The notes under the pieces: generated by a model | The model's input: the letters and a program-made list of their open reading frames with translations, nothing else | What the model was told of the DNA's origin: nothing | The model's database searches: none | Assembly (NCBI GenBank): GCA_900541485.1 | Contig: UQJW01000002.1 | Span: 1-64,000 of the forward strand | Reading direction: 5' to 3' | DNA length: 64,000 nt | Source: an uncultured Dialister sp. | GTDB taxonomy: Bacteria; Bacillota; Negativicutes; Veillonellales; Dialisteraceae | Translations under genes and position numbers: made by a program | Shown here: in pieces, positions 57,610 to 64,000 of the stretch | Layout of the letters: the number at the start of each line of letters is the position of its first letter | Numbering within the stretch: position 1 is the first letter of the stretch

Positions 57610-58865
57610 TATTCAATTTCCTTTTTACGTGTCAGCGATGCATCTTCAAATTGCATGCTTCTTGTATGTACAGTATGTACCCATTCTTTATCGTGGCGGT
57701 GCAACCAACCGAGAAAAGTAACGGGAATCCACGAATACATAAATATCGGATATATAAGCCAATATAAATATATTTTTATCGGTACTTCAATTTGCAGGAG
57801 AACCACCAATGGTAAAATATACTGAATCGTTCCCAGAACACTCCAAAATTGCTTTGGCAAAAGTACATCATTATAAAGAATGACCGTAAAACAAGGGTAG
57901 TAGATATTGATATAGGTCATTACCAAATAAAAAGTCGATAAAAGGAGAAAATAATTTTGGAGCAATTGCATAATTCCATCCAAAATTATTATGCTCCGGC
58001 GTTTAATGCCTTCCTTTAATAAAATAGGAATATATCGTTCGGAACAATCAAACTGTCCCTGTGCCCAACGTTTTCTCTGTCTCCATGAGGCCATAAAAGA
58101 TAACGGTTTCTCATCATAAATGATGGCATCGTGAACCCAACAGGTGCGAATTCCGCGGGAAAGACATTTCATTGAAAATTCCATATCTTCTGTCAGACAA
58201 TCACAACCCCAGCCGAATTCTTTTACAATATCTGCGGAAATACACATACCCGTTCCGCCAAGGCAGGAAGATAACCCTATATTATATTTCCCCAAATGCC
58301 AAAGATGATTCACCGTCCAAAAAGCAATAGCAAATGTACCTGATACCCATGTATCGACAGGATTCTTTGCGGAAAGATATCCTTGGAGCACTTTTTGCCC
58401 TTTCAGAAGTCGTGTATTCATCACCGATAAAAAGTCGAGATGCACCAAATTATCTGCATCAAACACACAAAAAGCGTCATATTTTTTACCTGTCTCAAAG
58501 ATCTTGGGAAATGCCCAATCCATGGCATATCCCTTTCCTGCATGTTCTTTATTAAACCTCTCCAAGACATACGCACCATGTTTTTTTGCAACATCCGCTG
58601 TTTTATCTGTACAATTATCAGCAATCACATAAACATCGTATAGTTCTTTCGGATACTTCAAAAGATTCAGGTTATCCAGAAGATCACCCAAGACCATTTC
58701 TTCATTATGAGCCGGAACCATAAGCGCAAATTTGCTTTTAGGTTCGGCTATTTTTTTCTCTTTTTTATGCCACATTCCAAATAATGCAATGACTGTATAG
58801 TAGATTGTGAACCAAGCTACTATCAGTTGAATGGGAATCATAAGAAGATCCAAAGGATAGCTCAT
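57609..58865 (-). CDS. Membrane glycosyltransferase family 2 (BcsA/IcaA-like)
   Basis: A 418-residue processive-type GT2. One N-terminal TM (about residues 6-28), then the GT-A domain with ADNCTDKTADV, DxD-like FDADNLVHLD, TED (LTEDMEFS) and the QxxRW motif as QRKRWAQGQFD, then three or more C-terminal TMs. Such enzymes polymerise or transfer sugars at the inner membrane (poly-GlcNAc, hyaluronan, glycolipid); acceptor unknown. ATG 58865 is preferred over 58877, since the ribosome-binding site GAGGA abuts the latter. It lies in an operon with phosphatidylethanolamine genes, hinting at an envelope glycan or lipid role. Confidence 0.88.
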   Translation of the reverse strand: MSYPLDLLMIPIQLIVAWFTIYYTVIALFGMWHKKEKKIAEPKSKFALMVPAHNEEMVLGDLLDNLNLLKYPKELYDVYVIADNCTDKTADVAKKHGAYVLERFNKEHAGKGYAMDWAFPKIFETGKKYDAFCVFDADNLVHLDFLSVMNTRLLKGQKVLQGYLSAKNPVDTWVSGTFAIAFWTVNHLWHLGKYNIGLSSCLGGTGMCISADIVKEFGWGCDCLTEDMEFSMKCLSRGIRTCWVHDAIIYDEKPLSFMASWRQRKRWAQGQFDCSERYIPILLKEGIKRRSIIILDGIMQLLQNYFLLLSTFYLVMTYINIYYPCFTVILYNDVLLPKQFWSVLGTIQYILPLVVLLQIEVPIKIYLYWLIYPIFMYSWIPVTFLGWLHRHDKEWVHTVHTRSMQFEDASLTRKKEIE

Positions 58866-58866
58866 A

Positions 58867-59586
58867 TCAAATATCATCCTCTGTTAAATTTCTTCTGCGT
58901 CTTCTACGTGACGATTTGTTACGATTGAGATACGTATTCATCATACCAAACATAATATAAGAAGCGCAGAGTGCCGCCGCCCATATGGGCCAGTATATAA
59001 TTGTGCAAATAATAAAGAATCCGAGACAAATCAAAAATGCATTTAAGTGCAGTTGATCGGCACTGGCCCCTTTATTATCCGGATAATGAACTTCACTTAC
59101 CATCAGAAATGCAAGAAGGAGCACAAATATCATAGCCACCCAGTTCCATATTTTAACCCCGGATAAAACATAGCAGGCAATGATAACACCCACGGTCGGA
59201 CAGGGAAGTCCCTCAAAATAACCGTGAACCGCATTTGCTTTTATATTAAATCGTGCCAATCTGAAGGCACAAAAAGCCCCCAGGAGTGCACAAGGTATAA
59301 ATCCCAACGCCCCCAATTCTTTTAACTGGTAGGCATACATTAATGCACCGGCAGCAATACCAAAAGAAATATCATCTGAAAGAGAATCCAACTCCACGCC
59401 CATCGGTCCGGCTGTATGCAACGCTCTGGCAACACGACCATCCAGTGCATCTGCTATCATGGCAATCAATATACATACAGCTGCCACATGATATTCTCCG
59501 GAAATTGACATCATAATAGATAGCCCGCCGAAAAGAGCATTTGTTGCTGTTACACCATTAGCAATCCATGATTTATTCATTTTCAT
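58867..59586 (-). CDS. pssA: CDP-diacylglycerol-serine O-phosphatidyltransferase
   Basis: A 239-residue multi-spanning CDP-alcohol phosphotransferase. The catalytic motif is ADALDGRVAR ... GVELDSLSDD, matching DG(x)2AR(x)8G(x)3D(x)3D. It makes phosphatidylserine at the inner membrane, feeding the decarboxylase encoded just upstream. The C-terminus is Arg-rich (KSSRRRRRRN). The start overlaps the psd stop (ATGA) after GGAGG. Confidence 0.94.
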   Translation of the reverse strand: MKMNKSWIANGVTATNALFGGLSIMMSISGEYHVAAVCILIAMIADALDGRVARALHTAGPMGVELDSLSDDISFGIAAGALMYAYQLKELGALGFIPCALLGAFCAFRLARFNIKANAVHGYFEGLPCPTVGVIIACYVLSGVKIWNWVAMIFVLLLAFLMVSEVHYPDNKGASADQLHLNAFLICLGFFIICTIIYWPIWAAALCASYIMFGMMNTYLNRNKSSRRRRRRNLTEDDI

Positions 59587-60230
59587 TTAAGCCTCCCTAC
59601 TACAGTCAATCCTCCACGAACAGTGTCGCCTTTCTTGACGCAAATATCCACATCTCCCGGTATATACAGTTCTGTGCAAGATCCGAATTTAATCATGCCG
59701 TAAAGCTCTCCTTTTTTTAAAGAATCCCCCAGATTTTTCCAGGAAACCACACGGCGTGCTAAAATTCCTGCTATCAAAATAACTAAAATGTTCCTATGCT
59801 TTCCTTCAATCCCTATGGCGCCACGTTCATTTACAAATCCTACTTCCTTCTCATAAGCAGGTAAAAATTGCCCCTGTGTATATGATTGATATTTAATCAT
59901 TCCTTCCATAGGCGACCGGTTACAATGCACATCGAATATGGATAGGAATATTGTAATTTTATGGCATGCAGCCCCCAGGTACATGTCTTCTTCCACATTT
60001 TCAGATACATCGACAACTGTTCCGTCTGCAGGAGAAACAATTGTATCTTCACCTTCAGGGATTTTATGATTTCTCCGCGGACAACGGAAAAAATAAGTAA
60101 AGTAACAAGCCAGCACAAAAGGAATAACTGCCAGCTTTAGCATATCAAAATATGAAAGTAGTACTGCCAAAAGTATGGACCCGATAATAAAAGGATATCC
60201 TTCAGTTAATATAATTGGTTTTTTCAGCAT
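59583..60230 (-). CDS. psd: Phosphatidylserine decarboxylase proenzyme (short type)
   Basis: A 215-residue Psd with two N-terminal hydrophobic segments. PADGTVVDV and HCNRSPMEG mark the family, and the self-cleavage site is GS in MIKFGSCTELYIPGD, generating the pyruvoyl group. It converts phosphatidylserine to phosphatidylethanolamine. It overlaps wecG by 7 nt. Short Psd of this type occurs in Negativicutes and other bacteria. Confidence 0.94.
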   Translation of the reverse strand: MLKKPIILTEGYPFIIGSILLAVLLSYFDMLKLAVIPFVLACYFTYFFRCPRRNHKIPEGEDTIVSPADGTVVDVSENVEEDMYLGAACHKITIFLSIFDVHCNRSPMEGMIKYQSYTQGQFLPAYEKEVGFVNERGAIGIEGKHRNILVILIAGILARRVVSWKNLGDSLKKGELYGMIKFGSCTELYIPGDVDICVKKGDTVRGGLTVVGRLK

Positions 60231-60979
60231 AAGTGATTTTTACTTTCCTTTTTCCATTTCTTAACAGCAAGCATAAATTTAGGCAAAGCAGCCATTCTGG
60301 TAATTCTGGACGGCTGCAGATATAAACGGTATGCCCATTCCAAGCGGTTTTTCTGCATCCACAACGGAGCCCTTTTAAGGTTTCCTGCCATAACATCGAA
60401 GACTCCGCCGACTCCCATGCCCATGAGAGGTCCCAGTTCATCTTTATGATGCCATAGCCATTTTTCCTGCTTAGGTACACCCATTCCGCAAAGTAAAATT
60501 TTAGTATGATTCCTCTTTATTTCATCTATAATCTTCTTTTCTTCCCGTTCATCAAAATAGCCGTCATGAACGCCGGCCAGGGGAAATTTACCATTTCTTT
60601 CAGAGAACCGACGGATTGCTTTTTCCGCAACACCGGGGGCCCCTCCTAAGAAATATACAGGCCAACTTTCCCGGGTTGCAAGCCGTAAAAGTTCTTCTGC
60701 ATAATCAGCACCTGTTACCCGCTCCGGAAACGGATATCCCAATACGTCACCGGCCCATAAAATCCCTGCTCCGTCAGGTACCACAAGACTACACCGGTTA
60801 AGAATATTAAAAAGCTCTTTATCTTCCCGGGCAAGCATAACCATTTCTGCATTAGCTGTTGCGACCACATGAGGTTTGTCTGACCGGATCATTTCTTCCG
60901 CACAGGCCAATGCTTCTTTCATCGTCACTGCATATATACGAACGCCTAAAATCAAATGCGAAATATATTTATTATTCAT
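60224..60979 (-). CDS. WecG/TagA/CpsF family glycosyltransferase
   Basis: A 251-residue GT26-family enzyme. Hallmarks are VVATANAEMVMLARED, VVPDGAGILWAG (the catalytic Asp) and GMGVPKQEKWLWHH, plus a GVGGVFDVMAGNLKRAP end. Homologues add ManNAc(A) to undecaprenyl-PP-GlcNAc in teichoic acid or enterobacterial common antigen synthesis; the donor and product here are unknown. First gene of wecG-psd-pssA-GT2-surE-tRNA-Leu. The ribosome-binding site is weak (GGGG 12 nt upstream). Confidence 0.92.
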   Translation of the reverse strand: MNNKYISHLILGVRIYAVTMKEALACAEEMIRSDKPHVVATANAEMVMLAREDKELFNILNRCSLVVPDGAGILWAGDVLGYPFPERVTGADYAEELLRLATRESWPVYFLGGAPGVAEKAIRRFSERNGKFPLAGVHDGYFDEREEKKIIDEIKRNHTKILLCGMGVPKQEKWLWHHKDELGPLMGMGVGGVFDVMAGNLKRAPLWMQKNRLEWAYRLYLQPSRITRMAALPKFMLAVKKWKKESKNHLC

Positions 60980-61089
60980 TAGAAGTTATACCCCGATAAT
61001 CATATGCAACCGATAAATAAATTTTATATCTGTTGCTTGTGTTATTTTTGGCTTAGAAGAAATCCTGAATATATTGTTTTAACTCAAAT

Positions 61090-61098
61090 ATTATACCA
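61090..61098 (-). promoter_or_regulatory. Extended -10 promoter of the wecG operon
   Basis: Minus-strand TGG-TATAAT about 110 nt upstream of wecG and 23 nt past the recG stop. The rest of the 140-nt gap shows nothing clear. Confidence 0.45.
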
Positions 61099-61120
61099 TA
61101 TATAGATATTATCATCTATG

Positions 61121-63202
61121 TTATGGTATAAACCTGGAAAATGAAGTCCCCGGAAAACAATTACTGCGTGGCATAAATCTTTTCAAAAAATGCCCTCCGA
61201 AACGATGCCGTAATTCTTCTTTTACGTCGAACTCCTTTTCTACTGCCGCCTTCGCTTCTTTTTTGGCTGTCTCCAGTAACGGTAAATCTCTCACAATATC
61301 TGCCACTTTCAAATCAGGCATTCCATGCTGGTGGTATCCGAAAAATTCTCCCGCTCCTCTGAGTAATAAATCTTTTTCCGATAACAAAAAACCGTCTTGA
61401 ATTTCACACATCAGCTGTAATCGTAATTGTGTTGTTTCATTTTGATTATCAGAATATAAAATACAATACGCCTGTGAGTCACCTCGTCCCACACGCCCGC
61501 GCAGCTGATGCAGTTGACTCAAGCCGAACCTGTCTGCACCATATATAAACATAATCGTTGCATTAGGGACATTTACACCCACTTCAATAACAGAGGTTGC
61601 CACCAACAATTGCAAGCTCTTATGATAAAAATCCGTCATAACTTGTTCTTTTTCTGTATTTTTCATTCGTCCGTGTATCAAGCCTACACCAAACTGTGGA
61701 AATATTTTTTCTTTGAGGTTTCTATAAACGGAAACTGCCGCTGCCAAATCCTGTTTTTCACTTTCCTCGACCAACGGACACACCACATACACTTGATGAC
61801 CTGCTGCTATTTCTTTCTCCATAAAACGAAAAACACGAGGAAGCATGTCATGCCCGATTGCATAAGTCTTTACCGGTTTTCTTCCCGGAGGAAGTCCTTT
61901 AATGGAAGATACATCAAGATCCCCATATACAGAAAGTGCCATTGTCCGCGGAATCGGAGTCGCCGTCATAATAAGCACATGCGGCATTTCCCCCTTATCT
62001 TCCAAAGCACGCCTCTGTTTTACACCGAACCGATGCTGTTCATCAGTGATAACAAGTCCCAAATCCGAAAAAAGGACATCCTTTTCAAGGAGTGCATGTG
62101 TTCCTATCAGAATATTTATATCTCCATGGCAAAGTTGCGATAAAATTTCTTTTCTGTCTCCTGTCCTTGTTTGTCCCGATAAATACCCGACTTTAACGGA
62201 CAGGTTACTGAATATTTTTTGAAACGTTTTAAAGTGCTGGGATGCAAGTACTTCTGTAGGTGCCATCAGAGCACCCTGATATCCGTTTTCTACAATCTTC
62301 GCAAGTGCCAGTGCGGCTACTGCTGTTTTACCGCTCCCCACATCGCCCTGTATCAGGCGCTGCATGGGAACTTTTCCTTCCATATCATCTTCTATATCTG
62401 CAAAAGCCTGTTTTTGTCCCTTTGTTAATGTAAAAGGAAATTCTCCAATAACCGATCTGACCAATTCCCCGGAAGGCATACATTTGATTCCCGCTGTATT
62501 TTTTTCTCTATTTCTTCTCAGAATTTGTAATCCTGCCTGCATATAAAATAACTCTTCAAAAGCCAGCCGTCTTCTTGCCGCTTTTTGCCTGTCCGGGTTT
62601 TCCGGAGAATGCATAATCCGGATAGCCTCAAGACGGTTCATCAGCTTTTCCCGGACCACTGTATCATACGGTAAATTTTCTTCAACCCCCTCTATTTTAT
62701 CCAGTGCAGAAGCAATCATGTTTCTCATCTGCCCCATACGGATTCCCTCTGTCAGAGGATACACCGGTACCAACTTTTGAAACTTTCCTAAATTTTCCGG
62801 CAGTACCGACTCTGTATCAGGATTCGACAGTTGCCACTTACGATAGTTATATTCTATTTTCCCGTAAGCTAAAATATATTCGCCCTGTACAAATTGTTCT
62901 TTTTTCCAAGGCTGGTTAAAATATACAAGATTGGCCGCCCCTGTACCATCTGCCAATGTCACGGTCAAGATAGACATGTTCCTCCGGGGATATACCTCTT
63001 TAGCAGCTATGACTCTTCCATAGATGGCTGTTTCCATTTCATATTCTAAATTTTCTATTTTCGTAATCTGTGTCCAGTCTTCATACCGCTTCGGATAAAA
63101 AGAAATCAGGTCTTCTATGGTATATATTCGGAGTCGTTCCAGTCTCTCTTTCATTTTAGGCCCGACACCTTTTAGCTGTGTTACGGAATCTGACAATTTC
63201 AT
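61121..63202 (-). CDS. recG: ATP-dependent DNA helicase RecG
   Basis: A 693-residue branch-migration helicase. N-terminal wedge/OB domain (QLKGVGPKMKERLERL; FNQPWKKEQF), Walker A GDVGSGKTAVAAL, motif II ITDEQHRFG, motif III MTATPIPRTMALS, and C-terminal helicase motifs VATSVIEVGVNVPNA and QLRGRVGRG, with the TRG motif region. It remodels stalled forks and Holliday junctions. GGAGAACAGG precedes the ATG. It is divergent from rpmB. Confidence 0.97.
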   Translation of the reverse strand: MKLSDSVTQLKGVGPKMKERLERLRIYTIEDLISFYPKRYEDWTQITKIENLEYEMETAIYGRVIAAKEVYPRRNMSILTVTLADGTGAANLVYFNQPWKKEQFVQGEYILAYGKIEYNYRKWQLSNPDTESVLPENLGKFQKLVPVYPLTEGIRMGQMRNMIASALDKIEGVEENLPYDTVVREKLMNRLEAIRIMHSPENPDRQKAARRRLAFEELFYMQAGLQILRRNREKNTAGIKCMPSGELVRSVIGEFPFTLTKGQKQAFADIEDDMEGKVPMQRLIQGDVGSGKTAVAALALAKIVENGYQGALMAPTEVLASQHFKTFQKIFSNLSVKVGYLSGQTRTGDRKEILSQLCHGDINILIGTHALLEKDVLFSDLGLVITDEQHRFGVKQRRALEDKGEMPHVLIMTATPIPRTMALSVYGDLDVSSIKGLPPGRKPVKTYAIGHDMLPRVFRFMEKEIAAGHQVYVVCPLVEESEKQDLAAAVSVYRNLKEKIFPQFGVGLIHGRMKNTEKEQVMTDFYHKSLQLLVATSVIEVGVNVPNATIMFIYGADRFGLSQLHQLRGRVGRGDSQAYCILYSDNQNETTQLRLQLMCEIQDGFLLSEKDLLLRGAGEFFGYHQHGMPDLKVADIVRDLPLLETAKKEAKAAVEKEFDVKEELRHRFGGHFLKRFMPRSNCFPGTSFSRFIP

Positions 63203-63271
63203 ACCTGTTCTCCATTCGATAGCTACGATTTTCTCATCTTATAAATCTTACTATATTAACCTGAAAAATAC

Positions 63272-63300
63272 TTGCCTAAGAAAATATTTTATGATATATT
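63272..63300 (+). promoter_or_regulatory. Promoter of rpmB
   Basis: Plus-strand TTGCCT-N17-TATATT with an extended TGA before the -10, about 40 nt upstream of rpmB. Confidence 0.7.
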
Positions 63301-63340
63301 ATGAATGTTGCAATTGCGGAAGTGCAAGGAGGTGTAGCAC

Positions 63341-63532
63341 ATGGCTAATTATTGTGAAGTTTGCGGAAAACATACCGCTACGGGTTTCAATGTTTCCCAC
63401 TCCCATCTGAAAACAAAGAGAACCTGGAAACCCAATATTCAAAGAGTTCGCGTATTGGTAGACGGAGAAGTTAAGAGAATGAATGTCTGCACTCGTTGCC
63501 TTCGTTCTCATAAAGTTAACAGAGAAGTTTAA
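63341..63532 (+). CDS. rpmB: 50S ribosomal protein L28
   Basis: A 63-residue bL28: MANYCEVCGKHTATGFNVSHS, then KTKRTWKPNIQRV, and a second cysteine pair CTRCLRSHKV. The CxxC/CxxC set is the zinc-binding form. AAGGAGG precedes the ATG. Single gene with its own promoter and terminator. Confidence 0.97.
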   Translation: MANYCEVCGKHTATGFNVSHSHLKTKRTWKPNIQRVRVLVDGEVKRMNVCTRCLRSHKVNREV

Positions 63533-63536
63533 TGAA

Positions 63537-63566
63537 ATAACCGGTCATTGACCGGTTATTTTTATT
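63537..63566 (+). terminator. Intrinsic terminator after rpmB
   Basis: ATAACCGGT and ACCGGTTAT pair around a 5-nt loop, followed by TTTTTATTTT. Confidence 0.9.
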
Positions 63567-63633
63567 TTAAGCCGGGCAAGATTGATTTCCACTGTCTTTG
63601 GAATCAAAGTAAATTCAATCTTTGCAAACTTTT

Positions 63634-63668
63634 GAAAAAAGAGATTTCAAAATGAAATCTCTTTTTTC
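63634..63668 (-). terminator. Intrinsic terminator of the right-edge gene
   Basis: A 16-bp perfect stem GAAAAAAGAGATTTCA (63634-63649) with 63653-63668, T run on the minus strand. It abuts the stop of the CofE-like gene. Confidence 0.85.
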
Positions 63669-64000
63669 TTATAATTGATCTGCGAAGTTTTTAATAATGA
63701 CAATCGGTGTTTTTTGATTGTCATTTCCGAAAGGATTATCTATAAGAATTTGTGCGATTCGCTGCGGATCAATTCCGCTGCTTTTACCTAAAACAGCAGC
63801 CCGCTTCAAATCGTTAACATCTGCCACAACCGCACCGTAAGCCCCTGTAGCACTTTTTATATCTTCACAAACCTGGTCCGCATTGGCAGGGCCATAGACA
63901 ATACACTTATCAAAAGGCGGCATTGTCCCGGTAACATCGTCAATAAGAGATGCCTGTCGGCAACGGGCATAAAAAACTCCCGGCTTTCCCATAATTTTTG
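63669..64000 (-). CDS. C-terminal part of a CofE-like (F420-0:gamma-glutamyl ligase family) protein
   Basis: Only the last 110 or so residues are in the window; the frame runs open past the right edge, so its start is outside. KPGVFYARCRQASLIDDVTG, ADVNDLKRAAVLG and DNPFGNDNQKTPIVI match my recollection of CofE-like proteins widespread in Firmicutes that lack F420. No lineage-specific role is established, and the original function (F420 glutamylation) should not be assumed. The family call is from memory and moderately certain. Confidence 0.5.
   Translation of the reverse strand, partial: KIMGKPGVFYARCRQASLIDDVTGTMPPFDKCIVYGPANADQVCEDIKSATGAYGAVVADVNDLKRAAVLGKSSGIDPQRIAQILIDNPFGNDNQKTPIVIIKNFADQL

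Noticed and set aside
61508..62143. Plus-strand 211-residue open frame
   Set aside because: It is opposite recG, with no ribosome-binding site or recognisable domain.

Overview
The window looks like a chromosomal segment of a low-to-mid GC, diderm Firmicute of the Negativicutes (Veillonellales-type, possibly Dialister-like; this is inference). Gene orders are Firmicute-like: holB-ricT-trmN6-rsmI-metG-tatD, gatCAB, rpsU-yqeY, and class 1B pyrD with pyrK. Yet there are outer-membrane hallmarks: an ADP-heptose pathway kinase (HldE/RfaE type) at the left edge and an AcrB-type RND pump with its membrane-fusion lipoprotein. Almost every gene is on the minus strand. Only ybaK and rpmB are on the plus strand.

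Layout. 1-881: heptose kinase, cut by the window edge. 999-7186: translation, replication and repair operon. 7296-8429: unusual large HAD protein. 8557-16728: six-gene pyrimidine operon pyrB-pyrC-carA-carB-pyrK-pyrD, with nearly every junction overlapping. 16843-18477: solitary OLD-family ATPase/TOPRIM nuclease. 18632-19522: ybaK and a tRNA cluster (Asp, Gly, Cys, Leu). 19659-24136: large glutamine synthetase, yqeY, rpsU, HIT hydrolase, mtaB. 24220-27796: nudF-dut-pnp and rpsO. 27913-31657: ABC importer with two tandem binding proteins. 31821-32530: rpmF and a PadR regulator. 32712-39538: uvrB-uvrA-uvrC. 39690-43192: gatC-gatA-gatB plus a small membrane protein. 43344-48611: ppaC, pcrA, ligA. 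48742-53061: RND efflux pair. 53220-55945: YhcH, TVP38 and thrC. 55946-56835: gene-poor patch beside a tRNA-Leu with a broken small gene, operator-like repeats and possible gene debris. 56836-60979: wecG-psd-pssA-GT2-surE envelope operon. 61121-63202: recG. 63341-63532: rpmB. 63669-64000: end of a CofE-like gene.

Most of the content is housekeeping. I do not see CRISPR, transposases, rRNA or an intact prophage, and no clearly undescribed multi-gene system. The best leads are small: a leader hairpin between a strong promoter and glutamine synthetase; inverted repeats placed inside the padR and uvrB promoters; a broken small gene carrying an A-AAA-AAG heptamer in an island next to tRNA-Leu; an A11 tract in the heptose kinase gene; an apparently leaderless mtaB; and the lone OLD nuclease. 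Promoters, terminators and shifted start codons were read by eye.
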